From Desulfuromonadaceae bacterium (lineage in GTDB: Bacteria; Desulfobacterota; Desulfuromonadia; Desulfuromonadales; JAHYIW01): DNA of 64,000 bases. The stretch covers positions 21,336 through 85,335 of the forward strand of contig JAHYIW010000001.1 of NCBI GenBank assembly GCA_019429445.1, given 5' to 3'. The notes below the pieces were generated by a model. It was given only the letters and a program-made list of their open reading frames with translations. It was not told where the DNA came from and ran no database searches. This document shows positions 27,614 through 36,666 of the stretch, piece by piece. The position numbers and the translations under genes were made by a program. How positions within the stretch are numbered: position 1 is the stretch's first letter; every line of letters starts with the position of its first letter.

Positions 27614-28999
27614 TTATTTCCCTGTTTTTGGTTTACGGTTGCGCCAGCCGGGAACGATCTTCTGCCTGACACGAGACAGCGCCAGGGCGTCCCGCGGAAC
27701 ATCTTCGGTGATGGTGGAGCCGGCACCGATCAGGCTGTTGCGACCGATGGTCACCGGGGCGATCAACTGAGTGTCGCTGCCGACGAAAACGTCGTCTTCG
27801 ACGATCGTTTTGTACTTGTTGATCCCGTCGTAGTTGCAGGTGATCGTTCCGCAGCCGAAATTGACATTTTTACCGACCTCGGCGTCACCGATGTACGTCA
27901 AGTGGCTGGCTTGCGATTTTTCGCCAAAGACGGCTTTTTTTGTTTCGACAAAATTGCCGAGTTTGTTGTTGCCGACCAATACGGTTCCCGGTCGCAGGTG
28001 GGCCATCGGACCGATTGTGCAGCCGTTACCGAGCTCCGCCCCGGTCAGCACCGAACCGGATTTAATATGGACGTGATCACCCAACCGGCAATCGGTAATC
28101 ACCGCGCCGGGTTCGATGATGCAATCGGCACCGATGCAAGTGGTGCCGCGCAGATGGACATTGGGGTGAACCAGGGTGTCGGCGGCAATGGTGACCGTAG
28201 CGTCGATATAGGTTGTTGCCGGATCGATCAACGTGACCCCGGCGCGCATCAGTTGTTCGTTGATGCGGCGGCGCACGATCGTGGCGGCGTGCGCCAACTG
28301 CACGCGATCATTGATGCCCATTGCTTCATCGGTATCGTCAGTCGCGATCGCGCAAACCGTCTTCCCCTGACTGCGGGCGATGCCGATGATGTCGGTCAGA
28401 TAATATTCTCCCTGAGCATTGCCGCGTCCAACCTGACGCAGGGCTGCAAAGACAAAGGGGGCGGCGAAGGCGTAGATGCCGGTATTGATTTCATGCACCT
28501 GCTGCTGTTCGGTGCTCGCATCCTTTTCTTCAATAATCGCTGTGACCGCGCCGTTTTCGCGGATGATGCGGCCATAACCGGTTGGATCGGGCATCATGGT
28601 GGTCAGGACGGAAACTGCCGCCCCGGCCGCATGGTGACGGTGCAATAATGTCTCGATAGTGGTTTTCTTCAGCAGCGGAACATCGCCGCAGAAAAGGAGT
28701 AAGGTGCCGGAAAAGTTTTCCAGTGCCGCCGCCGCACAGAGCAGTGCGTGGCCGGTGCCGAGTTGCTCACGCTGTTCGACAAACAGGACATCGCGCTCAC
28801 TGAACGCCGCTTTGACGCGCTCACTGCCGTGGCCGACAATCATGACTTGCGGTTGGCAATGCAACTGTTCGGCCAGGTTCAGTGGCCAGGCCGCCAGTGG
28901 TTGCCCGGCCAACGGATGCAAAACTTTAGGCAACTGCGACTTCATGCGCGTGCCCTGACCCGCCGCCAGGATGACTGCTGCATAGGTGTGTTGGATCAT
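27614..28999 (-). CDS. glmU: Bifunctional N-acetylglucosamine-1-phosphate uridyltransferase / glucosamine-1-phosphate acetyltransferase
   Basis: 461 residues. Nucleotidyltransferase start [29 protein letters not shown] and NTGIYAF in the first half; left-handed beta-helix hexapeptides in the second ([43 protein letters not shown]). ATG 28999 is preceded by GGGGAG at proper distance; the 27 extra residues upstream do not look like GlmU. Forms UDP-GlcNAc, using the GlmS product after mutase action. Confidence 0.97.
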   Translation of the reverse strand: MIQHTYAAVILAAGQGTRMKSQLPKVLHPLAGQPLAAWPLNLAEQLHCQPQVMIVGHGSERVKAAFSERDVLFVEQREQLGTGHALLCAAAALENFSGTLLLFCGDVPLLKKTTIETLLHRHHAAGAAVSVLTTMMPDPTGYGRIIRENGAVTAIIEEKDASTEQQQVHEINTGIYAFAAPFVFAALRQVGRGNAQGEYYLTDIIGIARSQGKTVCAIATDDTDEAMGINDRVQLAHAATIVRRRINEQLMRAGVTLIDPATTYIDATVTIAADTLVHPNVHLRGTTCIGADCIIEPGAVITDCRLGDHVHIKSGSVLTGAELGNGCTIGPMAHLRPGTVLVGNNKLGNFVETKKAVFGEKSQASHLTYIGDAEVGKNVNFGCGTITCNYDGINKYKTIVEDDVFVGSDTQLIAPVTIGRNSLIGAGSTITEDVPRDALALSRVRQKIVPGWRNRKPKTGK

Positions 29000-29138
29000 G
29001 CCCCCGTCTCCCCGTATGGATTGATTAGAGTCGGCATTATCTGGTTTCAGGATGAGGGAGTCAAGGTCGATTTGTGCCATGCAGAGATTTTGACTATTTC
29101 CCTTGCCTCAGGTAAAATCAGCAGCTGGATTGACAGTT

Positions 29139-29255
29139 GATGGCGTCGCAAAAAGTCCGCCCTGCTGCGTTACGCTGGTTTTTCATGACCTCGACCTACC
29201 TGACGCCCGTGAAAAACCACCAAGCCTTGGAGGACGAAATTTTTGCTTAGCCATC
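29139..29255. repeat. 117-bp imperfect palindrome
   Basis: GATGGC at 29139 and GCCATC at 29250-29255 as ends, with inner GCAAAAA / TTTTTGC and TGGTTTTTCA / TGAAAAACCA pairs, so the whole gap between glmU and the next gene can form one hairpin. No coding capacity. Confidence 0.65.
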
Positions 29256-29283
29256 CTTTGAGTTTTTGCGAGTGCATCAAACA

Positions 29284-31143
29284 TCAGGCTTTGACCAGCA
29301 ACCCTTCCTGCACCGCAAACAGCAACAGTTCCTCCGCCTCGGTGCGCGGCAGCCGACCGGCAAAAATCTCCTCCGGAGTACACGAACCGTCACTCATCTT
29401 CAGCAGTCGGGCAAACTCGTCGCTGAGCGATTCACAGATCAGTTCGCCGTTGCGGCGCAGATAAAGAGCCGTCGAGCCGGTTGCCCTGGCGGTATGGACG
29501 AACCGTTCCAGGCTCTTTCCCCCCAGCGACTGCAACGCATCGATCTCATAATGAAAATCTCCCAGGCGCAACGTTTCGGCAGTACGCCAGCGGCGAGTCC
29601 AGGCTTGCTTCGCAGCGACATCCGCAGGGGGGAGCGTTTCCGGCCCGAGCAAAGTTTCCGCGCCGTAAAAGCGATCGTTGAGCAGGTCTTCAACCGCCGC
29701 CCGCAGATGTTCCTTGTGTCGCTGGCGCAGGAGCTCGGCGAGATAACCGTGCTGGAGCGGCAGCACCCGCGCCGGGGACCAGTTTTCGGCGCGGGTCAGC
29801 TCCGCCGCAGAAAGGTGGCGATCAGCCGTCAGCCAACGCCAGAAACCTTCGAGAAATGCGCAGGCGTCCAACTCACAGGCGGCCAGCAAGATCGACAGTA
29901 AACCGACCGCACGACCGCAGTTGTAAAAAAGACCGCAGGCGGCGGCGAGCTGGTCACAGGCCGCAAGGTCGGCGGCGCTGAAGTCGTTCGCTTCGAGCAG
30001 GGTGTAGGGCGGGGCGACCTGTGCGCGCAGACCGAATTCAGTGCATCGTTCGGCCAGGGTGGTGCCGGGGAGCACCGCCAGCGGGAAGATGTCGAGATGA
30101 TTCGGTTGCAGCGCGAGCACCCGGTCGAGACTTTGACGAAAGCCGGCGGCGCTGTCACCGGGCAGACCGTAGATCAGGTCGATGCCGAAGGTGATCCCGG
30201 CGCTATTTAAGAGGGTGACCCCGGCGCTGAAACGGTCGAAGTCAAACGGGCGGTGCATGGCGCGCAGCACCGCTGCGTGGGTTGACTGTAAACCCACTTG
30301 CACCGAACAGGGCAGCCTGCTCAGCAATGCGACGGTTTCGCGATCCAGGTGCTCGGCTTTGGCCTCGAAATGCAGGTGGATGTCGGCCGGGTGACGCAGG
30401 AGCATCCGCAGCAGCCGTTTGCCGCGTGCGGGGGGAACGTTGAAGGTCGAATCGAGAACCCACAGCTGCGCAATCCCGGTCTTGCAAAAAAGTTCCCACT
30501 CCTGCTCCAGGCGGTTCAAAGGCAGCGCCTGTACACCGCGCACGCCCCCTGCATCGAAACAAAAATCACAGCTGAAGGAGCAGCCGCGAGCGACTTCCCA
30601 GAGTACCCCGCTAGCGGGCTGTGCAACCAGACTCCGGTTCAACCAGGGCGAGTTGAAGGTCTGCGCTGCGCACCGGGGCGCATCAGGCGTATGGCAGATC
30701 CCGGTGCCGGTGGCATAGGTGATCCCCGCAACCGTTGCCAGTGCTCGACCTTCCGCGAGCGCCGCGAGCAATGTCGGCAGCGGGCCTTCCCCCGCCCCGC
30801 GAACGGCGACGGACAGCGCGCAGGCAGCCAGTGTTCCAGTCGGATCGGCGGTCGCCTCTGGTCCGCCGCCGATGAGAATCAACGCGGGATATTCCGCGCG
30901 CAGGTGCCGGTTCAATGCACCGATCCGTTCCCGGTTCCAGAGGTAGATCGGCTCGATGATAATGTCCGGCTGCTCCTCGCGCAGGGCCGCAAGAATTTCT
31001 GTTTCGGAGTGATCGGGGAAGAAGTCGAGCAGCACACAGTCGGCTTGTTGTGTTGCTGGCAACGCTGCAACCAAACACCCTGCGGCCAGCGGAGTGGCTT
31101 GCGGTGAGCGACGGGCGTGGAGGGTAACGAAAAGGATCTTCAT
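29284..31143 (-). CDS. B12-binding-domain radical SAM protein
   Basis: 619 residues. N-terminal cobalamin-binding Rossmann-like domain (about 1-140; LILIGGGPEATADP), then a radical SAM barrel with CSFSCDFCFD (CX3CX2C cluster ligands), WVLDSTFNVPPARGKRLL and GIDLIYGLPGDS, and a C-terminal domain of about 200 residues of unknown function. Such proteins do methylations and rearrangements on unactivated carbon; the substrate cannot be told. Its ATG overlaps the stop of the patatin gene (ATGA), so the two are coupled and may act on lipids. Confidence 0.88.
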   Translation of the reverse strand: MKILFVTLHARRSPQATPLAAGCLVAALPATQQADCVLLDFFPDHSETEILAALREEQPDIIIEPIYLWNRERIGALNRHLRAEYPALILIGGGPEATADPTGTLAACALSVAVRGAGEGPLPTLLAALAEGRALATVAGITYATGTGICHTPDAPRCAAQTFNSPWLNRSLVAQPASGVLWEVARGCSFSCDFCFDAGGVRGVQALPLNRLEQEWELFCKTGIAQLWVLDSTFNVPPARGKRLLRMLLRHPADIHLHFEAKAEHLDRETVALLSRLPCSVQVGLQSTHAAVLRAMHRPFDFDRFSAGVTLLNSAGITFGIDLIYGLPGDSAAGFRQSLDRVLALQPNHLDIFPLAVLPGTTLAERCTEFGLRAQVAPPYTLLEANDFSAADLAACDQLAAACGLFYNCGRAVGLLSILLAACELDACAFLEGFWRWLTADRHLSAAELTRAENWSPARVLPLQHGYLAELLRQRHKEHLRAAVEDLLNDRFYGAETLLGPETLPPADVAAKQAWTRRWRTAETLRLGDFHYEIDALQSLGGKSLERFVHTARATGSTALYLRRNGELICESLSDEFARLLKMSDGSCTPEEIFAGRLPRTEAEELLLFAVQEGLLVKA

Positions 31144-32273
31144 CGGTATGTTTGACGCGTTGTCGGTGGGGCTGCTTCGAGTCGATCATTGCGAACGGAG
31201 ATGCCGTGGCGGGTAAATATTTCTTCCAGCGCATCAAAACGTGAGCTTAGCTGGCTGAGGGTCAGGTGATAACCGTAATCCATGATGTGGTTACGCGCCT
31301 GCTGGCTCATCGGGCTCTGAAAAAAGAGCAACGCCTCTTCGCCGCCAGGCTCCATGACGATCACATCAATGTCCGGGCGGGTGCGGCGCAATGCTTCGAC
31401 TTCCAAATTGATTTTTACCTGCGTTTCTACACGTTGCATCTGTTCCCAGGCGAAGGTGATGCCGAGGTTGGCGATGCTCGAACAGTTGCCGTAAGACATG
31501 GAGGGCAGGCACACGCGCTCACGGTTGTTGCTGATCGGCACCCGCGGGTTGATTAAAATAATCAGTTTGGCGCCACGTTCCACGGCGAGGTCGAGATGTC
31601 CCCCTTGTCCGTAGGAGCCGTCCTGATAATAGTTTGTGCCGATCTGCCAGGGACGAAAGAAAAATGGAATCGAGCAGGAAGCGGTGATTGCCGCACAGAT
31701 ATGCATGTCCTGCCGTTCCCCGGTGCCGAAAACAACCCGTTCCCCCAGATCGAGATCGTAAGCCGGAATGAGCAGCTTGCTCTGCAAGCGGGCAAAGTTG
31801 TCGACAATGCCCTCCTTCTGGAACGATGAACAGAGGTAGTGCTGCATCGGTGCGAGGGAGAAGATCCCCGCCGGAAACTGCTCCTGGATGATCGTCGGGA
31901 GGTCAGCCAGAGAAAATCCCCAGCCGCGCTGGCGGTGATGGCGAAAGACTTTAACGCCGTTGCGCAGCACATTCATGCAGGAAGTAGCAAGCCCGGTCAG
32001 CTCAAAGCGGTAAATATCGCGCCGGTTCCAGTTGAAAACAGTGTGTTCATCGTTGCTGATCGCATAAAACAGTTCTGCGGGGGCGATGCGGTTGGCAATC
32101 AGGGCGGCAATCACCGAACCGGCGCTGACACCGATGTAAGTGCCAAAGCGACGGGTGCTGAAGCCGGGAGAAAAGAGCCGGTCGAGGGCCGTCAGACTGC
32201 CGATTTCATAGGCCGCCCCCATAATCCCGCCCCCGGCGAGAATCAATGCGGTTTTACTTGTAACCGGAGGCAT
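31140..32273 (-). CDS. Patatin-like phospholipase
   Basis: 377 residues. Oxyanion loop AGGGIMGAAYEIG, nucleophile elbow GVSAGS, and the Asp of the catalytic dyad in YYQDGSYGQGG. No signal peptide, so cytoplasmic or injected. Expected to cleave acyl ester bonds of phospholipids or related lipids. Coupled to the radical SAM gene. Confidence 0.9.
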   Translation of the reverse strand: MPPVTSKTALILAGGGIMGAAYEIGSLTALDRLFSPGFSTRRFGTYIGVSAGSVIAALIANRIAPAELFYAISNDEHTVFNWNRRDIYRFELTGLATSCMNVLRNGVKVFRHHRQRGWGFSLADLPTIIQEQFPAGIFSLAPMQHYLCSSFQKEGIVDNFARLQSKLLIPAYDLDLGERVVFGTGERQDMHICAAITASCSIPFFFRPWQIGTNYYQDGSYGQGGHLDLAVERGAKLIILINPRVPISNNRERVCLPSMSYGNCSSIANLGITFAWEQMQRVETQVKINLEVEALRRTRPDIDVIVMEPGGEEALLFFQSPMSQQARNHIMDYGYHLTLSQLSSRFDALEEIFTRHGISVRNDRLEAAPPTTRQTYR

Positions 32274-32287
32274 GCGGGCGCTCCACG

Positions 32288-32854
32288 TCAGTTTTTCGGA
32301 CGGACCTTGATCCGTGGTTTACCCTCCTCGATAACAACATTGAATTCGACTTCACGCTCACCGAATTTTTCCTTGATCTTGCTGCGTTGTCGTTCGATGG
32401 CGACGGCCACCTGTTCCCGTTGCGGCGGCGGCCCGGTCCTGCCGCTCGCGTGGTGCGCGGCGACCAGTTGATTGAAGAGCCTATCCGCTTCGCTGAGCGC
32501 GGCAGGATTGTTTGCGCCGGACTTTGTGGCGGGTGGAGAGGAAACTGTTTTGGCACCCGGTTGACGGTGATATTTCCCCTCATCCATCAGCCGCAGGATG
32601 CGGTCCCAGTTCCCTGCATAGGAGTGAAAACGGGTGGCGATATTCTGGCGGCGGAAACGTAAATCGGTCTGCACAATGTGGCGCGAAGTCACGACCCGAA
32701 TGCGGCGCGCCAGATCCTCGCGATCCTGATAAGGTTCGCGCTTTTCAATCCCGGCGAAATATTGTTCATAGCGAATCTGCAGCTCTTTAAGCTCCTGCTC
32801 CATCGCGGTCAGCGTACGCAGTAACGCTTTTCTTTCGTCAACGTTTTTGGTCAT
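32288..32854 (-). CDS. Hypothetical protein, coiled coil with basic C-terminal domain
   Basis: About 188 residues. N-terminal heptad-like helix (LLRTLTAMEQELKELQIRYEQ), a YFAGIEKREPYQDREDLARR segment, a low-complexity linker rich in Ser/Pro/Lys near residues 105-130, and a C-terminal domain ending VEFNVVIEEGKPRIKVRPKN. The layout recalls the C-terminal domain of the Myxococcus protein MXAN_5187, known mainly from deltaproteobacteria; function unknown. ATG 32854 preferred to TTG 32863. Fourteen bases before the patatin gene, so probably in one transcript. Confidence 0.78.
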   Translation of the reverse strand: MTKNVDERKALLRTLTAMEQELKELQIRYEQYFAGIEKREPYQDREDLARRIRVVTSRHIVQTDLRFRRQNIATRFHSYAGNWDRILRLMDEGKYHRQPGAKTVSSPPATKSGANNPAALSEADRLFNQLVAAHHASGRTGPPPQREQVAVAIERQRSKIKEKFGEREVEFNVVIEEGKPRIKVRPKN

Positions 32855-32956
32855 ATGCGGCAATATACGCTAAATGACAGGACAATTCAAAAACATTATC
32901 ACGCGTAGCGACAGGGTTGTTTTTATCAAATCGATAAATTTTTCTTTAATACATGC

Positions 32957-32985
32957 TTGACATGATAAAACGAAATGCATAGACT
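32957..32985 (+). promoter_or_regulatory. Promoter of the tRNA with CAU anticodon
   Basis: -35 TTGACA (32957-32962), 17-bp spacer, -10 TAGACT (32980-32985), 13 bases before the tRNA. Confidence 0.75.
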
Positions 32986-32998
32986 GTTTTTTTGACAC

Positions 32999-33074
32999 GG
33001 GCCTATAGCTCAGTTGGTAGAGCCACCGGCTCATAACCGGTTGGTCCCAGGTTCGAATCCTGGTGGGCCCACCA
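32999..33074 (+). tRNA. tRNA with anticodon CAU (Met, or Ile2 read by lysidine)
   Basis: 76 bases with encoded CCA. Acceptor GGGCCTA / TGGGCCC, anticodon stem CCGG / CCGG around CTCATAA, T arm CCAGGTTCGAATCCTGG. Paired acceptor end rules out initiator tRNA. Elongator Met and AUA-reading Ile2 cannot be told apart here with certainty. Confidence 0.93.
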
Positions 33075-33142
33075 TTTTCGGAAACGGCATGAGGCAACGA
33101 CTCATTTTAACATATCGACTTATCCATCAGTCAGGCAAGAAC

Positions 33143-33180
33143 GAAAGAGTGCAACGGGTCTACCACCGCTGCACTCTTTC
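33143..33180 (+). terminator. Hairpin after the CAU tRNA
   Basis: GAAAGAGTGCAACGG pairs with CCGCTGCACTCTTTC (one mismatch), then TCATTT. Lies 69 bases after the tRNA and 18 before the next gene. Confidence 0.6.
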
Positions 33181-33197
33181 TCATTTGTGCGCGGGAC

Positions 33198-34322
33198 ATG
33201 GCTAAAAAAAACGATGTAAAACTGCACGATATTGTTGGTTTGCTGCACGCACTTTACCCTCCGGGACTGGCGGAAGAGTGGGACAACGTTGGCCTTCAGG
33301 TCGGAGATGTCCGGCAGACGGTCGCGCGATTGTTGGTTAGTCTGGACCCGACAGCGGCGGCACTTGACGCGGCGCGGCGCGGCGGCGCACAACTGCTGGT
33401 CTGCCATCATCCGTTGATTTTCAAGCCGTTGCAAAAGGTGACCGCCGATGGCAGTGTCGGTGAAATTGTCCGCCAGGCAATCAAGGATGATATTGCCATC
33501 GTTTGTGCCCATACCAATCTTGATCGAGCCGCTGCCGGCTTGAATGACTGGCTGGCTGAACGGCTGGGACTGCTCAATACGCTGCCGCTGGCCGCCGCCG
33601 GAGAGTTGTTCAAACTGACCGTCTACGTGCCGCTCGGGCACGAAGACGCGGTGGCCACAGCCCTTTTTTCAGCGGGTGCGGGGGCGATCGGCAACTATGA
33701 CCACTGTTCTTTTCGAACGTCCGGGACCGGCACCTTTCGGCCCGGTGCAGGGAGTACGCCGTTTGTCGGCACCCCCGGAACGATGACGCAGGTCGAGGAA
33801 GTCCGTCTGGAGACGATTGTCCCGGCGGAGGCTCTGCCGCGGACGTTGCAGCGGATGCTCACCGCACACCCTTACGAAGAGGTCGCTTATGATGTCGTTC
33901 CGCTGCACAATCGTCGGGCTGATATCGGCCTTGGTCGACTGGGGATGACAACGCAAAAAATTTCCCTGGCCGATTTTGTTGATCAGGTTAAGGAACGTCT
34001 GGAAATCAGCACCTTGCGTCTGGTCGGCGATTGTTCCAGAATGGTCGGCAAGGTTGCCGTCTGCGGCGGCAGTGGGGCCTCGTTACTGGTCGGGGCGCAG
34101 CGGCAGGGCGCGGACGTACTCGTTACCGGGGATGTCGATTACCACACGGCGCGTCGCGCCGAGGAACTGGGGATCGCGGTGATTGACGCCGGGCACTTTG
34201 CAACGGAAAAAATTATGGTTCGGGGGCTGGAGCAGGCGTTGCGCGGCGCTGCGGAAAAAAAAGGCTATCGACTGGAAATCAACGCGCTGACCACCGAATG
34301 TGATCCATTCAAATATTTGTGA
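33198..34322 (+). CDS. Nif3-like dinuclear metal-centre protein, long form
   Basis: 374 residues. Metal ligands are in VCHHPLIFKP, AHTNLDRAA and, near the C terminus, VIDAGHFATEK. Between about residues 130 and 230 there is a PII-like insert (FKLTVYVPLGHEDAV; GAGAIGNYDHCSF; LTAHPYEEVAYDVV), as in the Bacillus YqfO form. Annotated elsewhere as a GTP cyclohydrolase I type 2 homologue, but the real role is not firm. Followed by a zinc-ribbon protein, a pairing common in this lineage. Confidence 0.92.
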   Translation: MAKKNDVKLHDIVGLLHALYPPGLAEEWDNVGLQVGDVRQTVARLLVSLDPTAAALDAARRGGAQLLVCHHPLIFKPLQKVTADGSVGEIVRQAIKDDIAIVCAHTNLDRAAAGLNDWLAERLGLLNTLPLAAAGELFKLTVYVPLGHEDAVATALFSAGAGAIGNYDHCSFRTSGTGTFRPGAGSTPFVGTPGTMTQVEEVRLETIVPAEALPRTLQRMLTAHPYEEVAYDVVPLHNRRADIGLGRLGMTTQKISLADFVDQVKERLEISTLRLVGDCSRMVGKVAVCGGSGASLLVGAQRQGADVLVTGDVDYHTARRAEELGIAVIDAGHFATEKIMVRGLEQALRGAAEKKGYRLEINALTTECDPFKYL

Positions 34323-34365
34323 ACTTCATCGAACATACACCGCAGAGAAGCGACCGGGAGGAAAA

Positions 34366-35076
34366 ATGCAAGAGCAGCTACACACCTTAATAACACTTCA
34401 GAAACTCGACAACACGATCAATAGTTCACTTCGCGAGCGCAAGGTATTAAGCGAGGAACGCGCCGGGCTGGCGACGGAGCAAGAGCGCGTCAAGGCCATG
34501 GTTGATGAACTCCAGAACCAGATTGATAGCCTGGAAGAACAGCGTGTCGAGCTGAGCAACGCACTGACCCGGGAGAGTGCCAACATCCTCCGCGCCGAAA
34601 ACCGGCTTCCTGAAATCAAGACGCAGAAGGAATACGTCGCGGTCCTCAAGGAAATCGATACGGCGAAACGGATTACCAAAGAAAAACAGGATCAGGTCAA
34701 AGCCAAGGATGAAGCCATTGCTGCCTTGGCAGAAGACAAGACGGAGAAAGACGAGGCCTTTGCTGCGCTCTCCGCCAAGGGTGCCCAACGGGACGCCGAG
34801 ATCGCGGTGCAACTGGACAGCTTTGATCAGGAGATGGCGGAGCACAACGAACACCGCGCCGAGCTGCTTAAAAAATTGCCAGCAGCGGTGCGCAAGCGGT
34901 ACCAGATGTTGCTTGACCGGCGGGCTGGTTTGGCGGTCGTCGCCGCCAGTGCCGGGGCCTGTCTCGGGTGTAACATGAAGTTGCCCCCCCAGTTGTTCAA
35001 CAGCCTTTTTTTGCTTCAGTCGATTGAGTCGTGCCCACACTGCAACCGGCTTATTTACGTCAATCAGGATAGCTGA
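34366..35076 (+). CDS. Coiled-coil protein with C-terminal C4 zinc ribbon
   Basis: 236 residues from ATG 34366, which has GGGAGGA upstream; residues before it overlap the previous gene and are not conserved-looking. Residues 1-170 form a long coiled coil (ERVKAMVDELQNQIDSLEEQ; LKEIDTAKRITKEKQDQVK). The end carries CLGCNMKLP and CPHCNRLIY, four zinc cysteines. Known as the C4-type zinc-ribbon family often next to Nif3; function unclear, possibly nucleic-acid binding. rnpB starts ten bases later. Confidence 0.88.
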   Translation: MQEQLHTLITLQKLDNTINSSLRERKVLSEERAGLATEQERVKAMVDELQNQIDSLEEQRVELSNALTRESANILRAENRLPEIKTQKEYVAVLKEIDTAKRITKEKQDQVKAKDEAIAALAEDKTEKDEAFAALSAKGAQRDAEIAVQLDSFDQEMAEHNEHRAELLKKLPAAVRKRYQMLLDRRAGLAVVAASAGACLGCNMKLPPQLFNSLFLLQSIESCPHCNRLIYVNQDS

Positions 35077-35109
35077 GATCACGCGTGGTCGGAGAAGAAC
35101 GGATGGTCG

Positions 35110-35130
35110 CCGCCCGCCGTCGCCTTGGCG
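35110..35130 (+). repeat. 21-base repeat in the P3 arm of rnpB
   Basis: CCGCCCGCCGTCGCCTTGGC plus G, identical to 35224-35244. The string can close on itself through GCCTTGGC and forms the arm tip. Confidence 0.85.
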
Positions 35131-35223
35131 CAGGCGGGGGGAGGAAAGTCCGGGCTCCACAGGACAGGATGGTCCCTAACGGGGACCGGGGGTGACCCCA
35201 GGGAAAGTGCCACAGAGAGAAGA

Positions 35224-35244
35224 CCGCCCGCCGTCGCCTTGGCG
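35224..35244 (+). repeat. 21-base repeat in the P12 arm of rnpB
   Basis: Second identical copy of 35110-35130, in the variable arm before GGTAAGGGTGAAAGG. Confidence 0.85.
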
Positions 35245-35499
35245 TCGGCAGGTAAGGGTGAAAGGGTGAGGTAAGAGCTCACCGGTTCCGGCGGTGACGA
35301 CGGAAGCCAGGTAAACCCCATCCGGAGCAAGGCCAAATAGGGGAGCGTTTGAGGACGGTCCGTCCAAGGCTCCCGGGTCAGGCCGCTTGAGGTCGTCGGC
35401 AACGGCGATCCTAGATGAATGACCATCACTTCGTCGCAGGTGACTGCGGCGGGGGACAGAACCCGGCTTACGGGCTTCTTCGACCACTTATACTTGATG

Positions 35500-35543
35500 C
35501 GCAACGCCGACGGCGCGACCCTGGTCGCGCCGTCGGCGTTGCG
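35500..35543 (+). terminator. Perfect 21-bp hairpin after rnpB
   Basis: CGCAACGCCGACGGCGCGAC C... at 35500-35520 is the exact complement of 35523-35543, with a CT loop. Begins 11 bases after the RNA end. It lacks a T-run, so it may be a processing or stability hairpin or a mobile palindrome rather than a classic terminator. Confidence 0.55.
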
Positions 35544-35584
35544 CCGCTAGTACCCTCGCCCCGTTTATTATGAAGGATAAATCG

Positions 35585-36613
35585 ATGGAGCTTCATTTTG
35601 ATCGTCATAACGCGGTTGTCGATGAGTTGATCGATCAACTGATGAAAAGCGCTGAAGTGCATCAACCCCGGATCATCCGTGAGATGATTCTGAGTGCGCT
35701 GAAGGCCGGTCAGGAAAGCGATTACCTGGCTGATCTCAAACTGATGCGCACCACCATGAAGGAGATGCGCTACACCAACAAGATCTTCGGCCCTTACCGC
35801 AATCGGCGCAAGGTGACGATCTTCGGTTCGGCGCGCACCGCTCCGGACGAGGCGATCTATCAAAAATGTGTGACTTTTGCCCGCTTGATGGCGGAGCGCA
35901 ACTGGATGACGATCACCGGCGGCGGTGGCGGCATCATGCAGGCGGGGAACGAAGGAGCCGGTGCTGACAACTCCTTTGCGGTCAATATTCATCTGCCGTT
36001 CGAACAGGAAACCAATCCTTTTATGTCGGCGAGCGACAAGGTTATCGTCTACCGCTATTTTTTCAATCGCAAGGTGGCGTTTCTCAAGGAAGCCCAGGCG
36101 GTGGCACTCTTCCCAGGTGGATTCGGTACCCTCGACGAAGCGATGGAGACGATGACGCTGATGCAGACCGGGAAAAATCCGCCGCTGCCGTTGGTCATGA
36201 TCGATGACGAAACTGGCGACTACTGGGAAGAATGGTTTGAGTTTATCAAAAAGACCCTGTTGCGGCGCGGCCTGATTTCCGGCGAGGATTTTGGTCTCTT
36301 CTCGATGACCCGCGATCCCGTCGAAGCGGTGCAGATCATCGACGATTTTTATCGGGTCTTCCATTCGAGTCGTTTTGTCGGCGACACGCTGGTGATCCGC
36401 CTCAACAAATGGCTCGACAACGAACAGGTCGCCATTCTGGAAAGTGAATTCAGCGAAATTCTCAAGCCCGGCACCCGGTTGCGCATGACCAGTGCTTTCG
36501 AACGGGAAAAAGATCAGCCCGACCTGATCCATCTGCCGCGCCTGGCGCTGGAATTCAATCAGCGCAGCAACGGTCTGCTGCAAGCATTTATCCGCCAGTT
36601 GAACCAGCTGTAA
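35585..36613 (+). CDS. LOG-family protein (nucleotide 5'-monophosphate nucleosidase-like)
   Basis: 342 residues. Rossmann core with VTIFGSARTAPDEAIY, GGGGGIMQAGNEGA and the family signature PGGFGTLDEAMETMT. Members remove the base from cytokinin-type or other nucleoside monophosphates; many bacterial ones were misnamed lysine decarboxylase. This copy has about 80 extra residues on each side, typical of the longer proteobacterial form. ATG 35585 has AAGGA seven bases upstream. Confidence 0.88.
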   Translation: MELHFDRHNAVVDELIDQLMKSAEVHQPRIIREMILSALKAGQESDYLADLKLMRTTMKEMRYTNKIFGPYRNRRKVTIFGSARTAPDEAIYQKCVTFARLMAERNWMTITGGGGGIMQAGNEGAGADNSFAVNIHLPFEQETNPFMSASDKVIVYRYFFNRKVAFLKEAQAVALFPGGFGTLDEAMETMTLMQTGKNPPLPLVMIDDETGDYWEEWFEFIKKTLLRRGLISGEDFGLFSMTRDPVEAVQIIDDFYRVFHSSRFVGDTLVIRLNKWLDNEQVAILESEFSEILKPGTRLRMTSAFEREKDQPDLIHLPRLALEFNQRSNGLLQAFIRQLNQL

Positions 36614-36666
36614 CACCACCCTGCGTTTTTTGCCACCTGCGTGCCGACAGAAACGGTGACTTATCG

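Larger units (their letters stand above)
35086..35488 (+). ncRNA. rnpB: RNase P RNA, bacterial class A
   Basis: Catalytic RNA that trims tRNA 5' ends. The ends TGGTCGGAGAAG and CTTCTTCGACCA pair as P1. Core strings are clear: GAGGAAAGTCCGGGCTCC (35140s), GGTAAGGGTGAAAGGGTG, GTAAGAGCTCACCG, CCGGAGCAAGGCCAAATAGG, CTAGATGAATGACC and ACAGAACCCGGCTTA. The P3 and P12 arms both contain the same 21-base string (see repeats). Any open frame across this span is not a gene. Confidence 0.97.

Noticed and set aside
30298..31107. A 269-codon plus-strand frame
   Set aside because: Antisense to the radical SAM gene, whose CX3CX2C motif and coupling to the patatin gene are clear.
35079..35504. Open frames on the minus strand over 35079-35504
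   Set aside because: The span is RNase P RNA with all conserved core strings; the repeated ATAGG-type peptide comes from the duplicated 21-mer.
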